DNA from: Arenibacter sp. P308M17 | GTDB taxonomy: Bacteria > Bacteroidota > Bacteroidia > Flavobacteriales > Flavobacteriaceae | DNA length: 64,000 nt | Direction: 5' to 3' | NCBI RefSeq assembly: GCF_003426735.1 | Contig: NZ_QVON01000003.1 | Span: 558,001 to 622,000 of the forward strand | Part shown: positions 30,270-38,699 of the stretch, piece by piece | Position numbering within the stretch: position 1 is the stretch's first letter | How the letters are laid out: each line of letters opens with the position of its first letter | Program-made: the position numbers and the translations under genes | The notes under the pieces: generated by a model | Told to the model about the DNA's origin: nothing | The model's database searches: none | Seen by the model: only the letters and a program-made list of their open reading frames with translations

Positions 30270-30330
30270 AAGTGCATGCACTTTTAAATAAAAATCATAT
30301 ATTGCGACTCATTTAAAAATGTATACACTT
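30270..30330. promoter_or_regulatory. Divergent gntR / catabolic-operon promoter with two operators
   Basis: Operator 30270-30283 reads AAGTGCATGCACTT and operator 30317-30330 reads AAATGTATACACTT. Between them TATATTGC (30298-30305) is a -7-like box for rightward transcription of the genes from 30585. The first operator lies 12 nt upstream of the gntR start, consistent with autoregulation. Confidence 0.62.
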
Positions 30331-30584
30331 GCAAAGATATTATTTTATTGGATATAACTATTGTATCACCATAAATATTGATATGGCGGTTAGTTGGCAA
30401 TAACCAAGTAGTATGTTGTATATCTCAATTAGTAGAATTCATATAAGCTATTATCCAAAGTTCCGGATGACTGCGGGTAACAGACGACTTTAATCCACGT
30501 AGGCATAGGTCAAAAAAAGGGATTTTCTATAAAATGTACAAAACCATTTCAATCTTGAGTTTTATATTTTAATCTATAATTATT

Positions 30585-31955
30585 TTGAAAAAAGCAATCA
30601 ATTTCACAGGGAAAGCAGTATTGATTTTATGTTTTCTAGGGACCATCACATCTTCGAATGTCCAATCGGACAGATCGCCTAAGAAGGATATTTTAAGTGG
30701 TAGGGATTTTCGATTCCTGAAAACACTTACCAAGGTTGTTATGGATAGTTCTCGCATATACCCCGGACAGAAAATTGCCGATATGATGGGAAATAACAAT
30801 ACTGGGGGAGTACTTATAAAACCCGGAGGAAGAGGAAGTTATCCCGCTTTTTGGATACGGGATTATGCCATGTCTTTGGAAACCGGATTTGTGGACAAGG
30901 AAGAACAAAGTCATATGTTGCTATTGACGGCGTCTACCCAGGCGGATCGGACCTGGATAACAAAGAACGGGGCCATGGTCCCTTATGGTGCCATAGCGGA
31001 TCATATACGTATGGACGATAGTTTGCCCATTTATTTTCCTGGCACTTATAGCTATGATGAACAAGGAGCACCGGAATGGGGAATGACGCCGCCTTATGGG
31101 GATCAGTTTTTCTTTATCCATATGGCCCATTATTATCTGAAATCGACCAATGAAATTTCAATTTTAGAACAGGAAATAAATGGCAGTAAGCTTATAGATC
31201 GTTTGGAACTTGCCTATAATGTGCCCCCGTCAAGGCTGGATAATCATATTGTGACTACGACCGATAATTTTAGGGGCATCGATTTTGGGTTTAGGGATGC
31301 CCAGACCATCACCGGTGACCTTTGTTATCCGTCCATTTTAAAATATAGGGCATCCCTACAACTGGCCGACCTATTTGAAGCTTTGGATGACAAAAAAAAA
31401 GCGGCCAAATATAAGGGTATTGCCCATAAAATAAAGGAAGCCATACCTTTAGTGTTCTTGGATGACAGGGGCATGCTAAGGGCTTCCAACGGCAAAGGGA
31501 GCCAGGCGGACGTATGGTCCACCTCCCTCGCAATGTATTTAAATATTTTTAGTGAGGAAGCCAGTGATAAAACCAGTCGCTTTTTGTCCGATGCATATAG
31601 AAATGGTCATTTGGCCTATAGGGGCAACATTAGACATATCCCAACTACCGATGATTTTGACAATTCTACGGCATGGGAGTTTTCCATGGCACCCAAGAAT
31701 ACCTATCAGAATGGGGCCTATTGGGGAACCCCAACCGGATGGGTGTGCGTGGCAATAGCCAAAACCGATATTGTACTGGCCCAAAAACTGGCAAAAGAAT
31801 TTATTGATGATCTAAAGGAGAACGATTTTAGAAAAGGATCCGTATTTGGAGCTCCCTATGAGTGTTTCCATCCGTCAGGTAATCTACAAAACCCTTTGTA
31901 TATGACAACGGTAAGTTGTCCCTTAATTGCTTTTAGTTCTTTTTCCAATCCTTGA
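30585..31955 (+). CDS. Secreted six-hairpin (alpha/alpha-barrel) glycosidase-like protein
   Basis: A 456-residue protein begins at TTG 30585 (MKKAINFTGKAVLILCFLG), giving a signal peptide. No ATG fits better. Motifs include the Trp-Arg-Asp pattern PAFWIRDYAMSLETG near residue 87, GDQFFFIHMAHYY, DFGFRDAQTITGDL and WGTPTGWVCVAIAK, which resemble alpha/alpha-toroid glycosidases. No family could be fixed. It is the first gene of the row facing gntR, with about 270 nt of leader after the operator-flanked promoter. It may release a monosaccharide that the downstream dehydrogenases then convert. Confidence 0.6.
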   Translation: MKKAINFTGKAVLILCFLGTITSSNVQSDRSPKKDILSGRDFRFLKTLTKVVMDSSRIYPGQKIADMMGNNNTGGVLIKPGGRGSYPAFWIRDYAMSLETGFVDKEEQSHMLLLTASTQADRTWITKNGAMVPYGAIADHIRMDDSLPIYFPGTYSYDEQGAPEWGMTPPYGDQFFFIHMAHYYLKSTNEISILEQEINGSKLIDRLELAYNVPPSRLDNHIVTTTDNFRGIDFGFRDAQTITGDLCYPSILKYRASLQLADLFEALDDKKKAAKYKGIAHKIKEAIPLVFLDDRGMLRASNGKGSQADVWSTSLAMYLNIFSEEASDKTSRFLSDAYRNGHLAYRGNIRHIPTTDDFDNSTAWEFSMAPKNTYQNGAYWGTPTGWVCVAIAKTDIVLAQKLAKEFIDDLKENDFRKGSVFGAPYECFHPSGNLQNPLYMTTVSCPLIAFSSFSNP

Positions 31956-31993
31956 AGAAAACAGACAACATTATAACAACCAATAAAGTAACT

Positions 31994-32776
31994 ATGAGAT
32001 TAGTAAATAAAAAGGTAATTATAACCGGTGCAGCAAATGGCATTGGTAAAGCTATTGCAAAGTGTTTTGCAAAGGAAGGTGCCATAATATCCATTTTGGA
32101 TATTGATTGTTCAAAGGCTTCCTCGGTTGCAAATGAAATACAAGGCGATGGTGGTGCTGCATATGCAATCCAATGCGATGTTGGGGATTCGCTTCAAGTG
32201 GATGCTGCTTTTAACGAGGCTATCAAAAAAATGGGTGGACTGAATATTTTGGTCAATAATGCAGGAATTATTAGGCAATCCCCAATTGTGGACATGATGG
32301 AAAAAGATTGGGATGATATTATTAGAACCAACCTTAAAAGTGTGTTTTTGTGTACACAGAAGGCGTTACAGGAAATGATCAAGAAAAATGAGGGAGGGAG
32401 AATTATTGCGATGTCCAGCATCCACGCTCAGTTAAGTGAACCTTCATGTGGCCATTATACTGCTTCAAAAGGAGGCATAGAAGCTTTTATTAGAACGGTG
32501 GCCTCAGAGGTTGCTCCGTATAAGATCACGGCCAATTTTATCAGGCCTGGTGCAACATATACCGAATTGACAATCCCGATGTATACCGACTCGGTGAAGA
32601 GATCCCTATATGAAAGAATTCCGCTACGCGAAATTGCCCACGCCGATTGGGTTGCCCAGGCGGCATTATTTTTAGCCGGTAATGAATCCGGATATATGAC
32701 TGGTCAGGATATTACCATTGATGGCGGATATTTAATGAACGGCTCATTGCCGGGGGCTCAATATTGGGAAGAGTAA
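31994..32776 (+). CDS. Short-chain dehydrogenase/reductase (SDR)
   Basis: A cytoplasmic NAD(P)-dependent oxidoreductase of about 260 residues. The cofactor motif TGAANGIG lies near the N-terminus and NNAG in the middle. The catalytic Ser (AMSS) and the YTASK Tyr/Lys pair follow, and the C-terminus holds the classical GQDITIDGGY. The start at 31994 (MRLVNKKVIITG) is chosen over TTG 31952, because it gives the normal SDR length and avoids overlap with the stop of the previous gene. The cyclase-type hydrolase gene begins 1 nt after its stop. Likely substrate is a sugar or sugar acid released by the glycosidases. Confidence 0.88.
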   Translation: MRLVNKKVIITGAANGIGKAIAKCFAKEGAIISILDIDCSKASSVANEIQGDGGAAYAIQCDVGDSLQVDAAFNEAIKKMGGLNILVNNAGIIRQSPIVDMMEKDWDDIIRTNLKSVFLCTQKALQEMIKKNEGGRIIAMSSIHAQLSEPSCGHYTASKGGIEAFIRTVASEVAPYKITANFIRPGATYTELTIPMYTDSVKRSLYERIPLREIAHADWVAQAALFLAGNESGYMTGQDITIDGGYLMNGSLPGAQYWEE

Positions 32777-32777
32777 T

Positions 32778-33422
32778 ATGGAAAAATATATAGATATAAG
32801 TATTCCGTCATCATCCTCGATAACCGTATTTCCCGGAGACCCGAGCCCCCAGTTAACATGGCCTTTTTGGAGCCATGAGAAGGGAAATCCGGCCAATGTA
32901 GGGTTTTATAACGGAGGCCTGCACCATGGCTCCCATGTTGATGCACCATGGCATTTTATCCCCATTGGGAAAAAGTTACATGAAATCCCCCTGGATTACT
33001 GGTTGGGTCCGGCCTATGTTCTGGATTTGACTCATCTTAATAAATGTATAGATGCCCCTGCACTGGAATCACGCAATATTCCCAAAGATGCTGAACGGTT
33101 GTTGTTCAAAACTAAGAATAGCAATTCTGATTACTGGACAGAACCTTGGGATCCAAATTTCATCTATATTGAAAAGTCGGCCGCTGAATGGTGTACTTCC
33201 AATGGAATTATCCTGGTAGGGCTGGATTACCTTACCATAGACCCTCCTTCAGAACCAACATTTCCGGCTCATTTGGAGCTATTGAGAAACGAGACGGTTA
33301 TTTTGGAAAATATATGTTTACGGAATGTTTCCGCATCTAAATATGAATTGTTGGCTCCACCCATAAATCTGGTAGACGTTGACGGAGGATGGTGTAGGCC
33401 ATTATTAGGTAAATTTTATTAA
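32778..33422 (+). CDS. Cyclase-family metal-dependent hydrolase
   Basis: A 214-residue protein with the metal-binding signature HHGSHVDAPWHF around residue 50, matching the HxGTHxDxPxHF pattern of the kynurenine-formamidase-like cyclase family. A second family segment VGLDYLTIDPPSEPTFPAHLELLRN follows. Members hydrolyse amides, esters or lactones. Here, between an SDR and an Ldh-type dehydrogenase, a lactonase role in sugar oxidation is a reasonable inference but not shown by the sequence. Confidence 0.82.
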   Translation: MEKYIDISIPSSSSITVFPGDPSPQLTWPFWSHEKGNPANVGFYNGGLHHGSHVDAPWHFIPIGKKLHEIPLDYWLGPAYVLDLTHLNKCIDAPALESRNIPKDAERLLFKTKNSNSDYWTEPWDPNFIYIEKSAAEWCTSNGIILVGLDYLTIDPPSEPTFPAHLELLRNETVILENICLRNVSASKYELLAPPINLVDVDGGWCRPLLGKFY

Positions 33423-33439
33423 TATCTCAAATTAAAAGC

Positions 33440-34486
33440 ATGAAATATGTACACTCAGAATCTTTTTCCAAATGGGGAAGGGCTTGTTTAATAAAAATGG
33501 GACTATCGGATAAGGATGCCGCTGTAGTTACGGACTGTTTGGTACAAACGAGTTTATGGGGCATCGATTCACATGGAATTGCCCGTTTTCCACATTACTT
33601 AAATAGAATAAAAGCAGGGTCATTAAATCCCATTCCTAAGTTTAAAATTGAAAATACCGGGCCGTGTTCGGCAAATATGGACGGTGATCACGGGCTGGGA
33701 ATTGTAGTTGTTGATGCCGCTACCAGGGAAACAATTGCATTGGCCAAAAAAAATGGGATCGGAATTGTTGGAGTAAAGGAGTCCTCCCATTGCGGTGCTA
33801 TTGGAGTCTATGGAAGAATGATTGCGGAATCAGGATTAATAGGCATAGTATTTACCCATTCGGATGCTTTTGTGGCCCCACATGGGGGATTCCGGAAATT
33901 CGTTGGAACAAACCCTATTTGTATAAGTGTTCCCAACAGTAATGGCAGGCCGTTATGTTTGGATATGGCCACCAGTGCAATAGCATGGAACAAGGTTATG
34001 AATGCGAAATATGAAAACGTAAAAATCCCTTCTGACGTGGCTTACACAATTGAGGGAGATCCTACGGATGATCCCAATTTGGTCAGGTGTCTAAAACCTA
34101 TGGCCGAGCATAAGGGATATGCCTTGGCTTTTATGATAGATTTGCTTTGTGGGCCTCTTAACGGTATGCCATGGGGACCGAATATCTCTGAAATGTATGG
34201 AGACCTATCTAAGAAAAGACATTTGGGATCTTTGGTCATAGCAATTGATCCTTCCCGTTTTTTTGGGGGAGCCAATTTCTCGGAAATCGTATCGAATATG
34301 GCCGATGAGGCACGAAAACAGCCTGCAAAAGATTCCAGTGTGCCTATTGAGGCTCCAGGAGATGACCATTATAGAAAAGAAAAAGAAAGAATAATAAAAG
34401 GAATCCCAATGGAGCCCGCTTTATGTAATCAGATCAAACATTGGAGCATTGAGCTGGGGATAGATCTTCCCATAGAACTCGTTTAA
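33440..34486 (+). CDS. Ldh/malate-dehydrogenase-2 family oxidoreductase
   Basis: The 348-residue protein carries family motifs GIDSHGIARFPHYLNRIKAG (about 35), GIGIVGVKESSHCGAIG and HKGYALAFMIDLLCGPLNG. The family includes 2,3-diketogulonate reductase, ureidoglycolate and L-sulfolactate dehydrogenases, all using NAD(P) in a fold unlike classical lactate dehydrogenase. It follows the cyclase gene by 17 nt in the same operon and may reduce or oxidise a keto-sugar acid. Confidence 0.87.
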   Translation: MKYVHSESFSKWGRACLIKMGLSDKDAAVVTDCLVQTSLWGIDSHGIARFPHYLNRIKAGSLNPIPKFKIENTGPCSANMDGDHGLGIVVVDAATRETIALAKKNGIGIVGVKESSHCGAIGVYGRMIAESGLIGIVFTHSDAFVAPHGGFRKFVGTNPICISVPNSNGRPLCLDMATSAIAWNKVMNAKYENVKIPSDVAYTIEGDPTDDPNLVRCLKPMAEHKGYALAFMIDLLCGPLNGMPWGPNISEMYGDLSKKRHLGSLVIAIDPSRFFGGANFSEIVSNMADEARKQPAKDSSVPIEAPGDDHYRKEKERIIKGIPMEPALCNQIKHWSIELGIDLPIELV

Positions 34487-34511
34487 TAAACCTTATAACA
34501 GACCAAGTCAA

Positions 34512-35849
34512 ATGTCAAAAATCGGCTATGTTTATGTAATCAGTAGTATTGCCGCCATTGGCGGTATATTGTTCGGATATGATACCGCTGTAATTTCCGG
34601 TACTACCGAAGCATTGCAATCGCACTTTAAACTGGATGATAACACTTTGGGATGGATTGTATCCTGCGCATTGATCGGATGTATTATTGGTGTTGCCGGT
34701 GCCGGGTGGATTATAGATACGTTAGGGCGTAAAAAAGGAATGTTCTTTTCCGGACTTCTATTTACGATCTCGGCACTAGGCTGTGCCTTTCCTATGAACA
34801 TTGAATTTCTTATAATGGCAAGATTGGTCGGTGGTGTTGGAGTTGGTGTAGCTTCTATGGCAATACCAATATATATTGCAGAAATAGCACCTCCCAACAT
34901 TCGTGGAAAATTAGTCTCCATTAATCAGGTAGCTATTATAATAGGAATGGTAATGGCCTATACGGCAAATCGATATATTATAGACTTAGGTGATGAAGAT
35001 TGGATGAACAATATGGGGTGGAGATGGATGTTTGCTACGGAAATGGTACCTGCCGTTTTATATCTGATGTTACTATATTTTATTGTAGAGAGTCCCAGGT
35101 GGCTGGCCAAAAGCCAAAACTTGGAAAGAGCACAGTTGGTTCTCCGAAAGATAACACGTCCTGAGTTTGTAGAAGCAACCTATTCTGCAATCCTAAATAA
35201 TCTAAAGGAGGAAGAAGGGAGGGTAGGAGAATTGTTTCGACCCAAAAGACGACGAATTACCATTATGGCTATGATACTAGCTCTTTTCCAGGCAATTACA
35301 GGTATAAACGTTATTATGTACTATGCCCCGAGAATTTTTCTGTCCGCTGGAATTGCAACAGGGGATGCATATGGTCATTCTATAATCATAGGTTTAATGA
35401 TGCTTGTCTTTACTTTAGTTTCTTTGTCTTTGATTGATAGGGTAGGCAGAAGGATATTATTGTTGGTTGCCTCTTTTGGAATGGGGGCTTCATTGATTCT
35501 ACTGGGGCAGGCCTTTCCAAACGCAGAAGAGGGAGGGGGCTTATTGCTTTTTTATACACTAAGCTATGTGTCCTTTTTTTCCGTAGGAATGGGTGGTGTA
35601 TATTGGGTTGTGGTTTCCGAAATTTTTCCCAACAGGGTAAGGGGAAGGGCTATGACCATTTCGGTAATTTTTTTATGGGGCGGTAACTTTTTGGTAGCAC
35701 AATTCTTTCCTCTTATGCTTTCGGTGCTTATGGAGCAAGTGTTTTTTGTTTTTGCCGTAAGTTGTGGAATATGCTTCTTGTTTATTTACCTCACTGTTCC
35801 CGAGACAAAAGGACAGTCGTTGGAGGAGATTGAAAATAAGCTATTTTAG
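34512..35849 (+). CDS. Sugar-porter MFS transporter
   Basis: A 445-residue inner-membrane protein with 12 predicted helices. Sugar-porter signatures are visible: GGILFGYDTAVISG in helix 1, DTLGRKKG between helices 2 and 3, ESPRWLAK in the central loop, DRVGRR between helices 8 and 9, and PETKGQSLEEIE at the C-terminus. It would import a monosaccharide by proton symport. As last gene of the row it delivers substrate to the SDR, cyclase and Ldh-type enzymes. Confidence 0.93.
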   Translation: MSKIGYVYVISSIAAIGGILFGYDTAVISGTTEALQSHFKLDDNTLGWIVSCALIGCIIGVAGAGWIIDTLGRKKGMFFSGLLFTISALGCAFPMNIEFLIMARLVGGVGVGVASMAIPIYIAEIAPPNIRGKLVSINQVAIIIGMVMAYTANRYIIDLGDEDWMNNMGWRWMFATEMVPAVLYLMLLYFIVESPRWLAKSQNLERAQLVLRKITRPEFVEATYSAILNNLKEEEGRVGELFRPKRRRITIMAMILALFQAITGINVIMYYAPRIFLSAGIATGDAYGHSIIIGLMMLVFTLVSLSLIDRVGRRILLLVASFGMGASLILLGQAFPNAEEGGGLLLFYTLSYVSFFSVGMGGVYWVVVSEIFPNRVRGRAMTISVIFLWGGNFLVAQFFPLMLSVLMEQVFFVFAVSCGICFLFIYLTVPETKGQSLEEIENKLF

Positions 35850-36789
35850 CATTTTCACCGATTGTAGCAGGTCTAATTATTGGGGATGAACCAAAAAGTG
35901 GTCCCACGAATATAGAAATATGGGAGCATTCGAATTTTTCAATAATAGCAGTAGAAGCTCAAATTGCAAAAGTTTTCGTAACCCAATGTCCGGTATCCTA
36001 GAAGATATTCTGTTTCTGGATGTCGTCCAAAGAAGAATAATATCCTTTTGGGATACTTTGTCCCACCGGTTGTTTAATACAATGAACTGCATAAAAATTG
36101 TGGGGTGGTGTTTAATTTCTGTTGTAATTTTAGCGAATAATTCCGAATAGTATTGTAAATCATTCTAGTATTAATCAACCCATTCCCCTACATTCCGCAA
36201 AAAAAGCTCCATATGGGTAAATGCGCTTTGTTAAAAAAGTCTTGTACACAACTTGAAAGATTCCGATGTCCAGGTTGATAGCCCCGTAATAAAGCGGTAA
36301 ATACTTCGTGCCTAATCTCTATCTTTAAAGTTAGGTCCACTTTAGTTTCTTGGCCAAAAGAATAATCCGCTTTCATATTCCGTTCAGCACATTGCCCTAA
36401 ATTTCGCGAAAAGCTTCATTTCGGGCAAAGAGCTTCACTACAAATTTCTTGAACACAATCCCCAATTTCGGCTGTCCATTCCGTTAGTCCTTCCCGCTAT
36501 GCTGGGAAGGAACACTTCATTACCTAGCCAAAATCGTGAATAGCATTCGCCTGATCGGATATGTGTTTTTGCCTTTGGTCCCGCTTCCTTAGTTTTCTTT
36601 ATTCACAAGGACCATTAAACTTCCTTCCATAACCGCGACAGTCCCTACCTTTTTTTGACAGCAAAAAAACAACATTCATTCTAGGGCGGCGGCATAAACC
36701 GTTTCGCTTCGCTCCACTATTTATACGCCTTACCAAGCCTAAATATTGTAACCCAGTAAGCAACAAAAAAAGGTAACAGCTGCGGCTCT
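35850..36789. other. Junction region between the glycan locus and the conjugative element, no gene recognised
   Basis: Nearly 940 nt hold only short frames. A hairpin CCTTCCC / GGGAAGG (36489-36495 and 36504-36510) is visible. The stretch reads like several pieces of decayed sequence. It may contain one end of the conjugative element, but no target repeat, tRNA end or integrase is seen here. Confidence 0.45.
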
Positions 36790-36921
36790 ATGGGAAGTAA
36801 ATCCAAAACGAATGTTATGAAATCTTACGAAAACATCAAAAAGGAATCGGGAACAAAGTTAAAAAAACTAAAAGAGGAAAACGCTCCAGATATAATAAGT
36901 AAATCATTTGAAAAAATATAA
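36790..36921 (+). CDS. Small lysine-rich hypothetical protein
   Basis: A 43-codon frame beginning MGSKSKTNVMKSYENIKKE and ending FEKI. It is highly charged and helical, without recognised family. It precedes ssb by 50 nt on the same strand and could be the first gene of the mobilization region. Only composition and context support it. Confidence 0.4.
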   Translation: MGSKSKTNVMKSYENIKKESGTKLKKLKEENAPDIISKSFEKI

Positions 36922-36971
36922 ACGTACGCTGTCTGAGGGTCGGGCAGCCAATTTAATCTAAATCTTTTATT

Positions 36972-37325
36972 ATGAGTACTATCAGAAATCATGTTCAGTT
37001 GATCGGGAACCTGGGGGAGGATCCCAAAATAACCGTTTTAGAAAGTGGGAAGAAAGTAGCCCGTTTTTCTCTTGCCACCAATGAGTATTACAAAAATGAA
37101 AAAGGCGAGAAAACCCAAAGCACAGAATGGCATAGGATCGTAGCCTGGGTAAGGACTGCCGAGATTGTCGAGAAATATGCAGGTAAGGGCAATGAAATAG
37201 GTGTAGTGGGGAAATTAAAGACCCGTACTTACACAACAGACGATGGGAACCACGGGTATATCACCGAGGTGGAAGCAAAAGAAATCCTTTTGTTGGGAAC
37301 CAAGATCGGCAAAGATGCCGAGTAG
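36972..37325 (+). CDS. ssb: Single-stranded DNA-binding protein
   Basis: A 117-residue OB-fold protein. Typical features are the start NHVQLIGNLGEDPKI, the segment FSLATNEYYKNEKGEKTQSTEWHRIVAW and GKLKTRTYTTDD. It lacks the long acidic tail of the chromosomal SSB, which is common for element-borne copies. It would protect the transferred single strand during conjugation. A strong terminator follows at 37335. Confidence 0.93.
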   Translation: MSTIRNHVQLIGNLGEDPKITVLESGKKVARFSLATNEYYKNEKGEKTQSTEWHRIVAWVRTAEIVEKYAGKGNEIGVVGKLKTRTYTTDDGNHGYITEVEAKEILLLGTKIGKDAE

Positions 37326-37334
37326 TATGTAAAC

Positions 37335-37375
37335 AAAAGAGGGCGTCTCTGTCGAAAAGTTGCGCCCTCTTTTCA
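37335..37375 (+). terminator. Terminator after ssb
   Basis: An 11-bp perfect stem AAAAGAGGGCG / CGCCCTCTTTT (37335-37345 and 37363-37373) with a 17-nt loop ends in a T-run. Confidence 0.85.
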
Positions 37376-37401
37376 TTATTAACTTCTAAAACGAAATTAC
37401 A

Positions 37402-37782
37402 ATGAGAGCACAAATTAATGAAATAATTGGGGGATTGCAACATTTTCACGGTTCGGAAATGTTGTACCAAATCCCATTGATGGGAACCAGATATACTGAA
37501 GGAATTAAATATTTGGCCAATGCTGCGGAATGCTATTGGCTAATTACCGATGCTTCGATCATGGCAAAAAGCCTCATGACGATAAGCAGATTTATAACCG
37601 TAGACTTTAAAAGGCTATCGCAGGAAAAGCAGGATCATTCTGGATATGAGGCAGAAATAATTTACAGTGATGGCAACGACAATATTCTTGAATCGCACCG
37701 GTACCGCATTACGGATTTCCCACTGGACGAATTGCGGTTGTACTTTGTAGACAATACATTGATGCTCCCGAGCGAATATTAA
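37402..37782 (+). CDS. DUF6876-like protein
   Basis: A 126-residue cytoplasmic protein. The pattern of an N-terminal HGSEMLYQIPLMGTRYTEGI block followed by ANAAECYWLITDA recalls DUF6876, a small family common on Bacteroidota mobile elements near ssb. Function is unknown. The gene is separated from ssb by a terminator and so has its own promoter or is a separate unit. Confidence 0.6.
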   Translation: MRAQINEIIGGLQHFHGSEMLYQIPLMGTRYTEGIKYLANAAECYWLITDASIMAKSLMTISRFITVDFKRLSQEKQDHSGYEAEIIYSDGNDNILESHRYRITDFPLDELRLYFVDNTLMLPSEY

Positions 37783-37792
37783 ATCCCATGCT

Positions 37793-37906
37793 ATGATCTG
37801 CCTTAATTTCACCGATTTGAGGAAGGAAACCCTGGAATGTTTGTTTGTATCTTTCAAAGAAGCGATACGAAATTTATATTCCTATCAATACACTTTCTGT
37901 ATTTAA
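37793..37906 (+). CDS. Small hypothetical ORF
   Basis: A 37-codon frame (MICLNFTDLRKETLECLF at the start) begins 10 nt after the DUF6876-like gene and ends 33 nt before a terminator. Position suggests co-transcription; no family is recognised. Confidence 0.3.
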   Translation: MICLNFTDLRKETLECLFVSFKEAIRNLYSYQYTFCI

Positions 37907-37939
37907 TTCAATTGTTCAATTCAACTATTGAAATGGTAC

Positions 37940-37968
37940 GGCCCTTGAAACTCAAGGGCCTTTTATTT
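37940..37968 (+). terminator. Terminator
   Basis: Stem GGCCCTTG / CAAGGGCC (37940-37947 and 37953-37960), loop of five, followed by TTTTATTT. It ends the DUF6876-like unit. Confidence 0.88.
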
Positions 37969-38115
37969 GGTTACAGCATTGAGGTATTCGTAAAGGTTTC
38001 GCCATTTTATTATGGATATCAGGGTATACCAATTTTTTAAATCTTAAAAAACCATAACTGTTTTCAGTTACCATAAAGAGCCATTAAATTACTATTGAAT
38101 GGTTCGAAAGTTTGC

Positions 38116-38299
38116 CACGCTTTAGCGTGACAAAAAGGAGAAGCAAGAGGGTAACGGGCAAAGCCGCGTTACATATTTCTTTTTGAATTTAAATGACTTA
38201 TAATCAGGTATTTATAAATATTTAAACATTTCGAATTTTTGTCATTTGCGTCAAATGCCATGAAATAGCCAATAAATAGGGATGAAATTGCGTCAAATG
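38116..38299. other. Candidate transfer origin (oriT) and mobilization-gene control region
   Basis: Directly upstream of bfmA lie a hairpin CACGCT-TT-AGCGTG (38116-38129) and two exact 12-bp direct repeats TTGCGTCAAATG at 38246-38257 and 38288-38299, 42 bp apart. The first of these repeats sits in a small palindrome, CATTTG-CGT-CAAATG. Inverted repeats and short repeats just before relaxase genes are the usual layout of an oriT with accessory-protein sites. No nick site can be identified from sequence alone. Confidence 0.5.
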
Positions 38300-38317
38300 T
38301 CTTTAAAAAACTAAAAT

Positions 38318-38680
38318 ATGGATTCATTTATTACCATAAGGTTCAAGCGCAAAACGGCAAAGCGTTTTCAGACATTCTCACGCACCCATTTCAAATCCCA
38401 TACGGAAGCCATGGCTACTATGCTCGATTTTTTCTTCTATAACGAAATCTCCCCTAGGGAGAATCTTGGACCCACGGGAAGGACCATTGAACAGTCCTTG
38501 AAGAAACGGATCAATGCATCTATCGCGATTATACGGGATATGGAAAAGACCCAGACCAAGCCCACTGTGGCCATGATACAATCCTTGTTTGAAATGGAGG
38601 AGCCAAAAAAGAAAACTTTGATTTTGGAGAAGAAAAAAGATGAGGAGAAACAACCAAAATTTCACAAGCGTAATAAATAA
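38318..38680 (+). CDS. BfmA/BtgA-type mobilization accessory protein
   Basis: The 120-residue basic protein starts with FITIRFKRKTAKRFQTFSR, a ribbon-helix-helix-like beginning, and ends in a lysine-rich tail. Size, charge and position immediately before a relaxase match the BfmA/BtgA family of Bacteroidota mobilization proteins. These bind oriT and assist the relaxase. The repeats just upstream are plausible binding sites. Confidence 0.8.
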   Translation: MDSFITIRFKRKTAKRFQTFSRTHFKSHTEAMATMLDFFFYNEISPRENLGPTGRTIEQSLKKRINASIAIIRDMEKTQTKPTVAMIQSLFEMEEPKKKTLILEKKKDEEKQPKFHKRNK

Positions 38681-38699
38681 AAACAAAAAAAAGAGCACT

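Noticed and set aside
36188-36376. 62-codon - strand frame in the junction region
   Set aside because: No family, no context and composition like neighbouring non-coding sequence.
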